Assembly: GCA_025800365.1 (NCBI GenBank)
Contig: JAOXRT010000037.1
Span: 1 to 64,000 of the forward strand
Reading direction: 5' to 3'
Origin: Cellvibrionaceae bacterium
Lineage (GTDB): Bacteria; Pseudomonadota; Gammaproteobacteria; Pseudomonadales; Cellvibrionaceae
DNA: 64,000 nucleotides
In this document: positions 46,691-56,724 of the stretch, piece by piece
Layout: each line of letters starts with the position of its first letter
Numbering within the stretch: the stretch's first letter is position 1
The notes under the pieces: generated by a model
The model's input: the letters and a program-made list of their open reading frames with translations, nothing else
Told to the model about the DNA's origin: nothing
Databases searched by the model: none
Made by a program: the position numbers and the translations under genes

Positions 46691-47155
46691 ATGAAGACAC
46701 TCAATGCGATGTGCAAGACTTTATTTGTGTTAGCCAGTTGCTTTTCGATAGGCGCGCTAGCCGAAAATAGTTTCGATCTAGATCAAGAATCGGAATTCTC
46801 TCAGGTTACTGGCAGCCAACTTGGGCAAAACCTAAGGGCCAACATTTTACAAAGAGGATCACAGGGCAGTATCGAGCTAAGTCAAAGAGGCAATTCCAAT
46901 CAAAGTGATATTAGCCAAGACGGCTTAGAAAACGAAATCTTGTTGGTACAGATTGGTTTCAGTAACGCAGCAATCGTTATCCAGAACGGTGACAACAATT
47001 CTATCAATTTACTGCAGCAAGGTGCTCGAAACGAATTAAACATGCTCCAAAACGGGAGCTCAAATAAGGCTGAATTAAAGCAATATGGATCGCACAAGAA
47101 CCTGAAGATCAACCAAATTGGTCATTACATGTCAGTCACTGTTACACAACGGTAA
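46691..47155 (+). CDS. csgB: Curlin nucleator-like protein CsgB
   Basis: A 154-residue secreted protein with a signal peptide (cleaved near GALAEN). It has about five imperfect curlin repeats of about 22 residues of the form x-Q-x-G-x-x-N-x-A-x(3)-Q, for example SQRGNSNQSDISQ and LQQGARNELNMLQ. CsgB nucleates fibre growth on the cell surface. The frame opens upstream at 46667 but AGGAG at 46676-46680 fits ATG 46691. The size matches E. coli curlins, unlike the two giant genes that follow. Confidence 0.82.
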   Translation: MKTLNAMCKTLFVLASCFSIGALAENSFDLDQESEFSQVTGSQLGQNLRANILQRGSQGSIELSQRGNSNQSDISQDGLENEILLVQIGFSNAAIVIQNGDNNSINLLQQGARNELNMLQNGSSNKAELKQYGSHKNLKINQIGHYMSVTVTQR

Positions 47156-47185
47156 GCAATGGTGCTTAGAAATAGGGTCACTCAA

Positions 47186-49354
47186 ATGAAAAGACAAAGT
47201 TTAGCTCTCGCTATTAGCATTGCTTTAGGACTAAGCAGCACATCGAATGCTCAGCAAAATAACGCCCAGGTAGCTCAAGAAGGCATCAGCAATACAGCAA
47301 CGGTTGATCAGATAGTTAATTCTTGACTCAATCGCGCGGGTATTAGTCAAAAAGGTGGAACTGCGCAATCTAATACCGCTTTGGTAAAACAGAGCGACAC
47401 TAGCGATAGCAGCTCTGGAGTTACCCAGTCCAATAGCCAAAGCTCAAGTGCCGACAGCCAACAGTTACTGGATTCAATTAGAGCTAGCAGCACAATAATG
47501 CAAGAGAGCTCTAGCAGTTCAAACGCTACCGCTAGGCAATCCAATGTCAGTGATCAATTTAGTGTTATCAGGCAAGACGGATCCCATTTAACTCGCGCCA
47601 ATATCCTGCAAAACGAAAATGCTGGTGGTGGGGCAACCATCACCCAAAACAACAGCAGTACTAGCAGCATGAGAATTGAGCAGAGTTTTAACTCAGCAAG
47701 TGACATATCACTTCATTCTAACAATCTGGAAAATGGATCTTTTTCAGTTACCCAAATGCAGTCCGACAATGCCTTAGTCGGTGGCTTTCAAACAGGCCGC
47801 GATCATATCGCCAATGTAATTCAAAGCGGCAGTCATAATGGTGAAGTCAATATATTCCAAAGAGGTGAAGCACATAACTCTGAGAGCACTCAAACAAATA
47901 GCCTGCAAGCACTTATCGACGTAACACAAAGAGGATTCTCCCAACAACATACAGCGGAAATCGTCAATGGCACAGAGGTCAGCCTAGAACTTACCCAGCG
48001 CGGTAGACTGAACGAATCAGAATATAACTCAACAGGCAGCAGTTTTAGCGAGAGCTCTGTTTTTCAAAATGGTAATAGCAACCAATCCGACATCCATGCC
48101 AACAATAATGACAATCTAAGACATAACATTGAGCAAAGAGGAAATTCGAACAATAGCCTAACCAACTTAACAGGCAACTCACAAATCGAATCTTCGCTTG
48201 TGCAAAGAGGAAACAGAAACAGAAACTTTGTTAGCATGTTGAATTCAACCAACGGCGTAATAGATGATCAGGTTCAAGGCCGAAGAAACAACTCTAATTT
48301 CTTCTTTAGTGACAGCGAGAACTTTGCTGCCACAAGCCAAATAAAAGGAAATGGCAACGAACATAGCAGCACCCAAAGGCGTGTCTATGATAACGCTACC
48401 ACTGAAAGCCTCATTGACGGCAATAGAAACACTGTTTTTATTAATCAAAACGACTCTGGTCGAAATGCTAAAGTTAGCAGCGACATCACTGGTAATGATA
48501 ATTTCTTCACAAATCTGCAAAGTGACAACCGCAATAATATAAGCATATCTAATATCACCAACGGTAATTCCAACCGGGTGACAGCTTGGCAACAGGACAA
48601 TAAACGTAACGTCAGTAGCAATACCGTGGCGACCGGCACAGGTAATGTCGCTTTCACTAAGCAAACTGATAGCAAGGCAGACGTTTCGAGTGATATCAAG
48701 ATAAATGGCATCGAAAACAATGCCAGAATAGATCAAGCAAATGTAAACAATCTGGTTACTTCCACCTTGGACATTACCGGCAACAACAATATCGCCGAAA
48801 CACTACAGAGCGACAGCTCGCAAGTTTCAGTTTCCAGCACGCTTCACGGAGATAGAAACGACAGCCAAATTACTCAAAGCAATAGTTTCAGCTCAAACAT
48901 TAGTTTCGATGTGTTTGGCAATGACAACCAAGTAAGCGCTGATCAGGAAGGGGAACAATTGAATTCAGCATTTACCGTTACCGGCAACCTTAACGAGCTA
49001 AGCGTTACTCAAGCCGGATTAAATAACTCGGTAAGTGGATCGGTGGCAGGTGATAGCAACTACATATTGAACCAACAAGGCGGCGATGATAACAGCATCG
49101 AGCTCGACTCCTCTGAGCTTTTCTTAGCTGACTACGAATTGCTTCAATCCGGGCAGGGTAATGAACTTCGCCTAACAACAAGTGGGGATAACCACTTTAT
49201 TCGTTCAAATCAGTCGGGATTAGATGGTATTGCGGTAATTGTTCAATCTGGCAGTGCAAACCAAATAAACCTTAGCCAATCCGATAACGGAAACATCGCC
49301 AATATCAATCAATCTGGCATAGGAAACTCTGCAATTATTAATCAAGGGCCTTAA
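47186..49354 (+). pseudogene. Giant curlin repeat gene 1, interrupted by an in-frame TGA at codon 47
   Basis: The frame from ATG 47186 encodes a signal peptide (LALAISIALG...) and the start of a curlin domain, reaching TGA at 47324-47326. It then stays open without another stop for 675 codons to 49354. The later part has many NxxxxxQxGxxN-type repeats. Length (2169 nt) equals that of gene 2 exactly, and the N-terminal regions align without gaps; TGA sits opposite a Ser codon of gene 2. Without suppression only a 46-residue exported fragment forms; internal starts such as TTG 47381 would lack a signal peptide. It may be a recent pseudogene, a stop that is read through, or an assembly error. 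Confidence 0.8.
47324..47326 (+). other. In-frame TGA stop in curlin gene 1
   Basis: Codons around it read AAT TCT TGA CTC AAT. It aligns with Ser47 of the paralogue, so one base change (TCA to TGA) would explain it. Confidence 0.9.
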
Positions 49355-49382
49355 GCCGAGAATGCAGAAATTGGAGTATTAA

Positions 49383-49433
49383 TTTCTCGCGGGCTTTACC
49401 GCGAGAAACCTGAATTTCGATTATTAATCGAAA
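49383..49433 (+). terminator. Two consecutive hairpins between the curlin genes
   Basis: TTTCTCGCGG and CCGCGAGAAA (49383-49408) form a 10-bp stem with a 6-nt loop; TTTCGATTA and TAATCGAAA (49415-49433) form a second 9-bp stem. No T run follows. They may terminate part of the transcript or protect its 3' end and so set the ratio of the two curlin mRNAs. Confidence 0.6.
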
Positions 49434-49590
49434 GAAGGTGTTCTGAGGTATTCCCTTGGGCGCCGTATTATCAATGAGTTAAACAAATGGCCGTGCAATA
49501 AGCCAACAAAGTTAACCAAACTGGGCATAACCGATCAATTCCGAGTACTCTTGGATCAGTAATGCCTTTTCAATCGTAAGGAAACACATC

Positions 49591-51759
49591 ATGAAAAAGC
49601 GTCACTTAGCTCTCGCAATAGGTCTTGCTTTAGGCATCGGCCAAACTGTTCAAGCTCAAAGCAACACAGCCAATGTTACCCAAGAAGGCATTGGTGATTC
49701 TGCAATAATTGACCAGATTAACGGCTCTTCAGGTAATAGCGCAACGATAAATCAATTAGGCGGCGGATCCGTTTTTAATTCGGCCCAAGTGCTGCAAGAG
49801 AATTCATCCGCTAACAGCTCAACTATCACCCAGAACAATAGCGTCTTGTCTGCTGCAGGCTCTTTACAGTCAGCAACTGAAACGGGCTCTACAAGTGACA
49901 TTAACCAAGACTCTGCCTTTAACTCAGGTGCTTTTAGCGTACAACTAGGTGGTAGCAACCAAAACAGCCAAATATCTCAAACCAACACCGATAATGCTGG
50001 TGCTGGCGTTTTCCAAAACGGCAATATTAACAGCCACGTCACCTCGACACAGGAAAACACTGACAATAGCCTTATTAGCGTCACGCAAGATTCCAATTCA
50101 GACAGCCGAGTCAATGTAAGCTCTGATAACTTAAGCAATGGTGAGATGCAGGTTAATCAAACTTTTGGTATCGATAACGATGTCAGTGCTAGCCAAACTG
50201 GTCGCAACCACTTTGCAGGGATTAATCAAACTGGTGGCGAATCCAGTGCTGTCAATGTATCACAGCGAGGGAATTCTCAGTTTTCTGATACTCGCCAATC
50301 AGGCAGCTTTCTATCAAGCATGAATGTTTCCCAGCGCGGATTCGCAAATAACAGTGATGCGCAAATGGACAGCGCCTTCGACGGTTCCGTCAATATCACT
50401 CAACGCGGCCGAAGGAATGAGACTACTTATGTAAACAGTGGTGGGGTTGGTACCGAATCAGACATTAATCAACGTGGCCGCCGAAACAGCGCCACGGTTA
50501 CAGAAACAGTCAACCTAGGCTTTGCAAATAACGTAAGCCAACGCGGTCGCGACAATACTGCAACCGTTACCCTAGATGACAATTGGTTTGTTAACTCCAA
50601 TTTGAATCAGCGCGGCCGAAGAAATAGCGCAACGCTCAATGCAAACCTTGCAGATAACGGTTTTATCTCTGATAGCGTCACGGGAGATGATAATACTACC
50701 GATATCTCAGTAACAAATGCCGACGGCTACTCAGTAGATAGCAACATGGTAGGTGATGGCAATAGTTTTACCAGCCGCCAAAACTTGGTTGGCAACGGAG
50801 CTGGTCTAGTTAACAGCGTTGTTGGTAGCAGCAATACTGTAAACCTGAGCCAGGAAAATGCTGGTGATAATGCAAATATTGACAGCGGCATTACCGGCGA
50901 CAGCAATACGGTTACCGCACGACAGGAAAATGCGGGATTTAACATGAGCATTACCAATCGCACGACTGGTAATGGCAACATAATCACAGCTTCGCAGAAT
51001 TCCAGCATCGTTGATGCTTCCATCACAGTTAATACCACAGGTGATGGAAATACCGTTGGCGCTAGCCAGACATTCGCATTGTTTGGTGCGGATGCATCTG
51101 TCGACATTGTTGGTAACAGCAACCAAGCTTCAGTTACCCAGACTTTTGTTGGTTCAGGCGCAAATGCCTCTATAAACATCAATGGTGATGGCAATATCGC
51201 TGACAGCCTGCAGGATAGTACATTTGCAACTACCTCAAGCATAGCTGTCAATGGTGATGGAAACTTTGCTCAAACCCAACAAGACAGTACCAGCAATAGC
51301 GACTCTTCTACCAGTACCAACGGTAATGCAAACGCTATGGTTTCATTCCAAGCTGGCAGCGGCTTGCAAGCCACTATGGCTATTAATGGTGACGGCAACG
51401 GATTTGGCTCTGGACAAAGAGGAAATGATCATAGCCTAAACGGCACTGTAAATGGTAACGGAAACACTGTTATAGCTGTTCAATTTGATACCGGCAACAG
51501 CATAGAGTTAGCTTCATCAGAGCTCAACTTCGGTGACTATGAGCTCTTTCAATCTGGAACCAACAACGAGCTAGATCTGGATGTAAGCGGTGATAACCAC
51601 TTGGTTAGAACCACCCAGACTGGTGTCGACGGGCTTGCCACACTAACACAAGCTGGTAGCAATCATACTGCCACTTTGAATCAAGCCAATGTGGCGAATA
51701 CGGCTAACATTAGCCAGGCAGGTTTTGGAAATACTGCCACAGTAACACAAGGTTTATAA
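49591..51759 (+). CDS. Giant curlin repeat protein (CsgA-like), intact copy
   Basis: A 722-residue secreted amyloid-type protein, nearly five times the size of E. coli CsgA. Signal peptide at 1-22 (ending TVQAQ). The N-terminal third has classical units (for example TQEGIGDSAIIDQ, NQLGGG). The middle has four or more Arg-rich units with QRGRRN. The C-terminal half has about a dozen GDGNxxxxxQ or GNSNxxxxxQ units spaced about 22-23 residues. The last part, from NSIELASSEL to the end, aligns without gaps with gene 1. Cys is absent. It is presumably exported by CsgG and may assemble on CsgB. AAGGAAAC lies upstream of the ATG. Confidence 0.88.
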   Translation: MKKRHLALAIGLALGIGQTVQAQSNTANVTQEGIGDSAIIDQINGSSGNSATINQLGGGSVFNSAQVLQENSSANSSTITQNNSVLSAAGSLQSATETGSTSDINQDSAFNSGAFSVQLGGSNQNSQISQTNTDNAGAGVFQNGNINSHVTSTQENTDNSLISVTQDSNSDSRVNVSSDNLSNGEMQVNQTFGIDNDVSASQTGRNHFAGINQTGGESSAVNVSQRGNSQFSDTRQSGSFLSSMNVSQRGFANNSDAQMDSAFDGSVNITQRGRRNETTYVNSGGVGTESDINQRGRRNSATVTETVNLGFANNVSQRGRDNTATVTLDDNWFVNSNLNQRGRRNSATLNANLADNGFISDSVTGDDNTTDISVTNADGYSVDSNMVGDGNSFTSRQNLVGNGAGLVNSVVGSSNTVNLSQENAGDNANIDSGITGDSNTVTARQENAGFNMSITNRTTGNGNIITASQNSSIVDASITVNTTGDGNTVGASQTFALFGADASVDIVGNSNQASVTQTFVGSGANASININGDGNIADSLQDSTFATTSSIAVNGDGNFAQTQQDSTSNSDSSTSTNGNANAMVSFQAGSGLQATMAINGDGNGFGSGQRGNDHSLNGTVNGNGNTVIAVQFDTGNSIELASSELNFGDYELFQSGTNNELDLDVSGDNHLVRTTQTGVDGLATLTQAGSNHTATLNQANVANTANISQAGFGNTATVTQGL

Positions 51760-51770
51760 CCATTGTCCCA

Positions 51771-51796
51771 CCGCCAAGACGGATCTTGGCGGTATT
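51771..51796 (+). terminator. Terminator of the curlin cluster
   Basis: CCGCCAAGA and TCTTGGCGG arms with a 4-nt loop, followed by TATTTT. It begins 12 bp after the stop of the second giant curlin gene. Confidence 0.85.
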
Positions 51797-51806
51797 TTAA
51801 ACTTGT

Positions 51807-53186
51807 TTAGTGGTAAAAGTCCTTAATCTCCACCTCAGTTAGCTCTCCATAAGCTTTAGCTTTTTCGCGAATTTCATCAGCTTTACCGATAAAAACAAAC
51901 TGTAAATTCGACTCTGGAAATTTCGATTTAGCCAATCTATTGGCTGACTTAACATCCAATGCAGCAACCTTAGCTTCAAAATCGTTAATCACTTCGTCAC
52001 CCAAATTGAATGCCCACATGCGAGCCAGTAAGCCAGCCAGTTGCGAAGACGTTTCAAAGCGCGGTGGAAACAAGCCCTGAACATAAGCTTTCGCAGACGC
52101 TAAAGTTTTGCTATCAATGCCTTTATCCCATAAACGCTGGTAGGTTTTTAAAGCCAAATCTACCGCTTCAAAGGTCGTCTCTGTCTTAGTGAAAGTACTA
52201 ATCTTAAAGGTTCCAGCTTCTGACTCTTTATCAAAGCGACTTCTTGCACCATAGGTTAAGCCCGAGTTAACACGCAGCTCATCATTTAACCAAGATGTAA
52301 AACGCGCCCCCAGAATCGTATTAATAACAGAGACTGGTACTTCATCGCTATCGCCCAAGGCTATTCCTGGCCCGCCGATGGCAAAGGTAGTTTCCTTAGC
52401 ATCAGCCTTGTTAACCAGCAAAACTCGAGCTTTTGCTGGAACTTTGGCTTTCGCCAATTCAGCCTGAGACTTAGCCGTGCCACGCCAATTGGCAAATAGC
52501 TTTTCCAGTTTAGCCTTCATTGCCTTTGAATCGATATCACCTACTACAATTAAAGCAGCGTTATCAGGCTGAAAATAATTATCGTAAAAGCTTTTTATGG
52601 TCTTACGATCGATTGTTGCAATCGTTTTTTCATTTCCTGAAGCAGGATTGGCATAGGGGTGATCACCATAATAGAGATGATTGAACATATCACCAATCAT
52701 TGCCCTAGGGCTTTCTCGGTTTTGCTTTAGAAGTGCTGACAAGCGCTTCTGGTATTTTGCAATTTCTTGCTGATTAAAATCTGGGCGCAAGATCATATCT
52801 GCCATCAGTGGCAATATAATATCACCATCCTTTTTAGCATAAGACATGCCTAACATTGTGACTTCTTTGCCAGCACTGCCACCGAAATCGGCGCCGTAGA
52901 AAGATAGCTCGTCTTCCAGCTCAATTTTGCTTTTACCAGCGGCACCAAACTTAAGGGCTTCAGTGGTAAATTCAGCCAAACCGTATTGCTTACCATCGGA
53001 CACCGAACCCACTTTTACAGCAAGCACCACATCCACTAAAGGCACTTCGTCCTGTGGCATTAGGTAGACATCTAAGCCATTTTCCATCGTATACTTTTCA
53101 TAAGCCGGCAAGGTAAAAGCGGCTAATGAAAAGTTGGAAAATAGTAAGAAACAGCTCAATAAAGAGAATCGAATTATAGCTTTCAT
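51807..53186 (-). CDS. M16 family peptidase-like protein, non-catalytic partner
   Basis: A 459-residue exported protein of the insulinase/pitrilysin fold (signal peptide about 1-22, NFSLAAF). The active-site position of the family is degenerate: where HxxEH is expected it reads EFTTEALKF. It is therefore likely the structural partner of the active subunit encoded just upstream (one-base overlap), as in other M16 heterodimers. The R/Y residues of the second domain (NSGLTYGARSRFD) are present. Confidence 0.85.
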   Translation of the reverse strand: MKAIIRFSLLSCFLLFSNFSLAAFTLPAYEKYTMENGLDVYLMPQDEVPLVDVVLAVKVGSVSDGKQYGLAEFTTEALKFGAAGKSKIELEDELSFYGADFGGSAGKEVTMLGMSYAKKDGDIILPLMADMILRPDFNQQEIAKYQKRLSALLKQNRESPRAMIGDMFNHLYYGDHPYANPASGNEKTIATIDRKTIKSFYDNYFQPDNAALIVVGDIDSKAMKAKLEKLFANWRGTAKSQAELAKAKVPAKARVLLVNKADAKETTFAIGGPGIALGDSDEVPVSVINTILGARFTSWLNDELRVNSGLTYGARSRFDKESEAGTFKISTFTKTETTFEAVDLALKTYQRLWDKGIDSKTLASAKAYVQGLFPPRFETSSQLAGLLARMWAFNLGDEVINDFEAKVAALDVKSANRLAKSKFPESNLQFVFIGKADEIREKAKAYGELTEVEIKDFYH

Positions 53187-54553
53187 TATTTATCTCCTTC
53201 TGTGCTATCCGCGTGCTTATCTAGCACCACAACACTTCGATTAGCCTTTCGAAAATAACTATTCATCACCCTTTTCACATCCTCAGCCGTCACTTTTGCC
53301 ATATCTTTTGAGGCATCGAACATCTTTTTATAGTCACCAAAATAGATCTGATAGGTACCTAGCGTATCAGCCTTACCGTTAATAGTGGCTAAAGTATGAT
53401 ACAAACCAACTTGTGCTTGGTTTTTTACCTTTTGCAGCTCCCTATCACTAACCAATTCATTACGAAGCTTATTGATCTCTTCAATAATACCCTGCTCCAG
53501 CTTTTCTACCGTCACACCCTCTGCCGCGGTTGCGAAAATGTAAAATATATTAGGGTCGATACTTTGCGGGTAGTAGGCCCAAACATTAGTCGCCAATTGC
53601 TTTTGATCGACCAAAGCTCGTGTTAGGCGCGCACTATCATCACCACTTAGCAGACTCTCGACCATATCCAGAGCGTAGTAGTCTTTATGGCGAGTATTGG
53701 GAACATGAAAGCCCATCATGATGTTGGGGCTTGAAACAGATTCCTTTTGAACATAAGCCCTGCGCTCGCCTTTTTGCTCAGGCTCTACCGTATGAATTTT
53801 ACGAGGCTCAGGCTGAGCAGGAATATCTCCTAGATACTTTTTAGCTAGGCGCTCTACCTCTTTCGCTTTAACATCACCCGCAACCACTACTAAGCCATTA
53901 TTTGGAGCATAATAACGTCGATGATAGTCTCGTAGATCTTCAATACTCCAATTATCAATATCGGATTGATGCCCAATGACAGGCCAGCTATAGGGGTGAG
54001 CTCTAAAGGCGATTCCCTTTAACTCCATCATCATCAAGCGAACATTTGAGTTTTCTAGGCCGGTGCTGCGCTCAGAAGTCACAACACCACGCTCACTTTC
54101 TACCATTTTCTCATCAATTTTTAAGTGAGCGATTCGATCAGACTCTAAATCAAAAATAGTTTCTAAAGCACTAGCAGGAAACCAATCGGTGTAGACAGTT
54201 ACATCTTCGGTGGTATAGGCATTATTAGCCCCGCCATTTGCTTCCATCACCCGATCAAACTGTTTGGGGCCGTATTTTTTAGCGCCGTTAAACATCATAT
54301 GCTCAAAAAAGTGCGACAAGCCCGTAATACCCGGCACCTCGTTTCTCGATCCTACCTTCCAGAATAGATACATATTGGCATTGGGAATGGAATCATCTTC
54401 CAGAACCATAAATTCCATGCCATTTTTCAAGGTAAAGGTTTTGACATCCTCAGCCGTCGTCTGGGCCGACAAATTCATCGACAGCCCCATGCCAATACCG
54501 ACGCTCAATAGCCCGATTCGCAGCTTGCGAGACCATGATTGTTGTTTTTGCAT
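53186..54553 (-). CDS. M16 family zinc peptidase, catalytic subunit
   Basis: A 455-residue exported metallopeptidase (signal peptide about 12-30). The inverted zinc motif is His81-Phe-Phe-Glu84-His85, and the distal Glu is in MVESERGVVTSE. It would degrade small peptides in the periplasm or outside. It overlaps the partner gene by one base, so the two are made together. No link to the neighbouring curli genes is proven. Confidence 0.9.
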   Translation of the reverse strand: MQKQQSWSRKLRIGLLSVGIGMGLSMNLSAQTTAEDVKTFTLKNGMEFMVLEDDSIPNANMYLFWKVGSRNEVPGITGLSHFFEHMMFNGAKKYGPKQFDRVMEANGGANNAYTTEDVTVYTDWFPASALETIFDLESDRIAHLKIDEKMVESERGVVTSERSTGLENSNVRLMMMELKGIAFRAHPYSWPVIGHQSDIDNWSIEDLRDYHRRYYAPNNGLVVVAGDVKAKEVERLAKKYLGDIPAQPEPRKIHTVEPEQKGERRAYVQKESVSSPNIMMGFHVPNTRHKDYYALDMVESLLSGDDSARLTRALVDQKQLATNVWAYYPQSIDPNIFYIFATAAEGVTVEKLEQGIIEEINKLRNELVSDRELQKVKNQAQVGLYHTLATINGKADTLGTYQIYFGDYKKMFDASKDMAKVTAEDVKRVMNSYFRKANRSVVVLDKHADSTEGDK

Positions 54554-54822
54554 TTTACTTCCTCGATAGTGTTCAAATTCGGGTAAACACAGATTTATTA
54601 TCAGTATGCTCAGGCACTAGCTTATCGCTGAATTAGCGCTGGGCAACTACAGCGATATTCCAGACAAATACAGTAGATACACACTGTATTGACTCCATAT
54701 AAGCTGCTTTGACACTATTGTGCAGCAAAACGGCGATCTAAACATTATGATTTAACCGTCTAAGCTAACACTTAACTTTGACGAATGACGGTCTAAATCC
54801 CTCTTTATTAAGGGCATTCGGT

Positions 54823-55965
54823 ATGAGATTCAGACAGCAGTTAAAAGTTGGCCTAACAATATGCCTTTGGAGTCTATTCCTGATGAGCGCTAATAGCCAA
54901 GCCGAGCTACAGGCTTTACTCGATGCCGAAATCAACAAGAAACTCAATGATGAGAAATTGATTGGAATGGGGGGAGTGCTCATTCAAAACGGGGATATCG
55001 TCGCTATTAGCGCTCAAGGTTTACGCAAAAAAGGCGACGATAGCGAACTAACAGTACAGGACAAGTGGCATTTAGGTTCGGTTACCAAATCGATGACTGC
55101 CACTACTATCGCCAGGCTGGTCGAAAAAGGTAGCTTAAGCTGGGAGCAAAAACTGGACATCATCCCTATCGCTGATTCTGGCCGACACCAAGACTGGACC
55201 GCTGTCAGCTTAGAGCAGCTTCTACACCATAGCTCCGGTGCTACCGCCAACTTCCCCCTGTCGTTGATGTTCAGTGATGACCCGAAAGGCAGTGATAAGC
55301 TCAAAAAAGCCCGCTTGAGTGCAGTGCAAGAAGTATTAAGTAAAGCCCCAGAACATCCAGCTGGCAGTCAGTTTCAGTATTCGAATGTTGGCTACACCAT
55401 CGCTGCAGTAATAGCTGAGCAAGCCACAGGAAAGAGCTGGGAAACGCTGATTCAAGAGGAACTATTCACGCCACTGGCACTAGACTCAGCCGGCTTCGGG
55501 CCTCCTAAAGACACAGCCGAGGAAATCGAACAACCCCGTGGGCATAAGTCTATATTTGGTTTTAAATTCTCCGTAGGCACCGACGCCGACAACCCCAAGG
55601 TTATGGGGCCTTCGGGCAATGTTCATATGAGCCTCGAAGACTTAGCAGCTTATGCCAATTTACACCTACAAGGAGCGCGCGGAGACTCAAGTTACCTTAG
55701 CCAAAAGAGCTTTGAGGCCTTACATACTAGCCAATTAAACAACTATGCCAAGGGCTGGGTTATCAAAGAGCATGACCCACTAGCCGAAGGCAAGGTTATC
55801 TGGCACAACGGCAGCAACACCATGTGGTATTGCCTGCTAACTTTACTCCCTGAGTTAAATACCGCTATTGCTATTACCGTCAATGAAGGCAATATAAAGA
55901 AAGCCGAAGGCAGTGCTGTAGACATCACCCGCAAGATGTTAAAGGCCATGCAGAACAGCAATTAA
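54823..55965 (+). CDS. Class C beta-lactamase-family serine hydrolase
   Basis: A 380-residue exported protein of the penicillin-binding-like hydrolases. The nucleophile motif is SVTK (HLGSVTKSMTA), the second is YSN (QYSNVGYTIA), and the third is HNG (IWHNGSNTMWY), which replaces KTG of classical lactamases. It may be an esterase or a D-amino peptidase. ATG 54823 gives a direct signal peptide (ending SANSQAE); the frame opens at 54778. Confidence 0.82.
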   Translation: MRFRQQLKVGLTICLWSLFLMSANSQAELQALLDAEINKKLNDEKLIGMGGVLIQNGDIVAISAQGLRKKGDDSELTVQDKWHLGSVTKSMTATTIARLVEKGSLSWEQKLDIIPIADSGRHQDWTAVSLEQLLHHSSGATANFPLSLMFSDDPKGSDKLKKARLSAVQEVLSKAPEHPAGSQFQYSNVGYTIAAVIAEQATGKSWETLIQEELFTPLALDSAGFGPPKDTAEEIEQPRGHKSIFGFKFSVGTDADNPKVMGPSGNVHMSLEDLAAYANLHLQGARGDSSYLSQKSFEALHTSQLNNYAKGWVIKEHDPLAEGKVIWHNGSNTMWYCLLTLLPELNTAIAITVNEGNIKKAEGSAVDITRKMLKAMQNSN

Positions 55966-55994
55966 TCAAATACACAAACACAAGGATGAAAGCC

Positions 55995-56288
55995 ATGAAT
56001 ATCGTCAGCAAGCTAAAACAGGCCTCTTTGTTGAGCTGTCTGCTTATCGCCGCCGTACCCTCTTCAGCCAATGCTAACCCCTTTGTGAAAGATCCCTTAA
56101 CGCACGAGCTAGAGAGACAACTGCATATTAAAATGAGAGCCAATGCCGCCATTTTAAATGATGATCAGTTTATCAAAGATAAAGCCAAGTATATGCGCAA
56201 ACTCTTCTTGGCTTTGAAAGCGGAAGGGTTTTCAGACAAACAGGCATTAGAGCTGGTCAAAGCTAGCCTCCATGAGAGCAGCTTTTAA
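55995..56288 (+). CDS. Small secreted hypothetical protein
   Basis: A 97-residue protein with a signal peptide (ending SSANANP). The mature part is helical and charged, with no Cys. No family is recognised. ATG 55995 has AAGGA 8 nt upstream; ATG 55986 lies too close to that site. It follows the serine hydrolase gene by 29 bp and precedes the cupin by 32 bp, so the three may be an operon. Confidence 0.6.
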   Translation: MNIVSKLKQASLLSCLLIAAVPSSANANPFVKDPLTHELERQLHIKMRANAAILNDDQFIKDKAKYMRKLFLALKAEGFSDKQALELVKASLHESSF

Positions 56289-56320
56289 GCTTAATTTTCA
56301 GCGATTTAAAGGTAAAGCTA

Positions 56321-56701
56321 ATGTCTAATGAGACAGATAAAGCCGTTTCTCTGGACGAGAAATTTGCGCTCTTCGATGATCATTGGTCCCCCAAAGTGAT
56401 CGCCCAATGCAACGGCCAGCTCGTCAAGCTGGCGAAAGGCAAAGGTGAACTCATTTGGCACAAACACGATAATGAAGACGAATTATTCTTTGTGCACAAA
56501 GGCCGTCTTACCTTAAAATTTCGTGACCGCGAAATCGTTTTAAACCCAGGCGAGCTATTTGTTGTCCCTCGAGGAGTGGAGCATTGCCCGCTCGCCGAGG
56601 AGGAAACTGAAATCCTACTGTTCGAGCCAGCGGGAACTGCTCACACTGGGGAGCATAAGACAGAACAAACCGTAGCTTCAGAAGATCAACCTTGGATCTA
56701 A
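56321..56701 (+). CDS. Cupin domain protein
   Basis: A 126-residue single-domain cupin. The first motif is WHKHDNEDELFFVHKGRLTL, giving His, His and Glu metal ligands, and the second is PGELFVVPRGVEHCPL with the fourth His. Such proteins bind one metal ion and range from enzymes to storage or sensor proteins. It lacks a signal peptide. The frame of the Rieske gene opens before its stop. Confidence 0.85.
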   Translation: MSNETDKAVSLDEKFALFDDHWSPKVIAQCNGQLVKLAKGKGELIWHKHDNEDELFFVHKGRLTLKFRDREIVLNPGELFVVPRGVEHCPLAEEETEILLFEPAGTAHTGEHKTEQTVASEDQPWI

Positions 56702-56724
56702 GCCAACCTCCAAAAAACGAGACT

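Noticed and set aside
48245-48736. Long antisense frame in curlin gene 1
   Set aside because: A shadow of the repetitive, Asn/Ser-rich coding strand; no ribosome site.
50727-51251. Antisense frame of 174 codons in curlin gene 2
   Set aside because: Same reason: low-complexity shadow of the GDGN repeats.
49591-51759. Regular repeats considered as a CRISPR array
   Set aside because: The periodicity is at protein level (about 22 residues, degenerate DNA) and lies in one open frame; no cas genes.
46691-51759. Fap-type amyloid system instead of curli
   Set aside because: The presence of CsgE, CsgF and CsgG, and QxGxxN curlin repeats, identifies curli; no FapA-F features.
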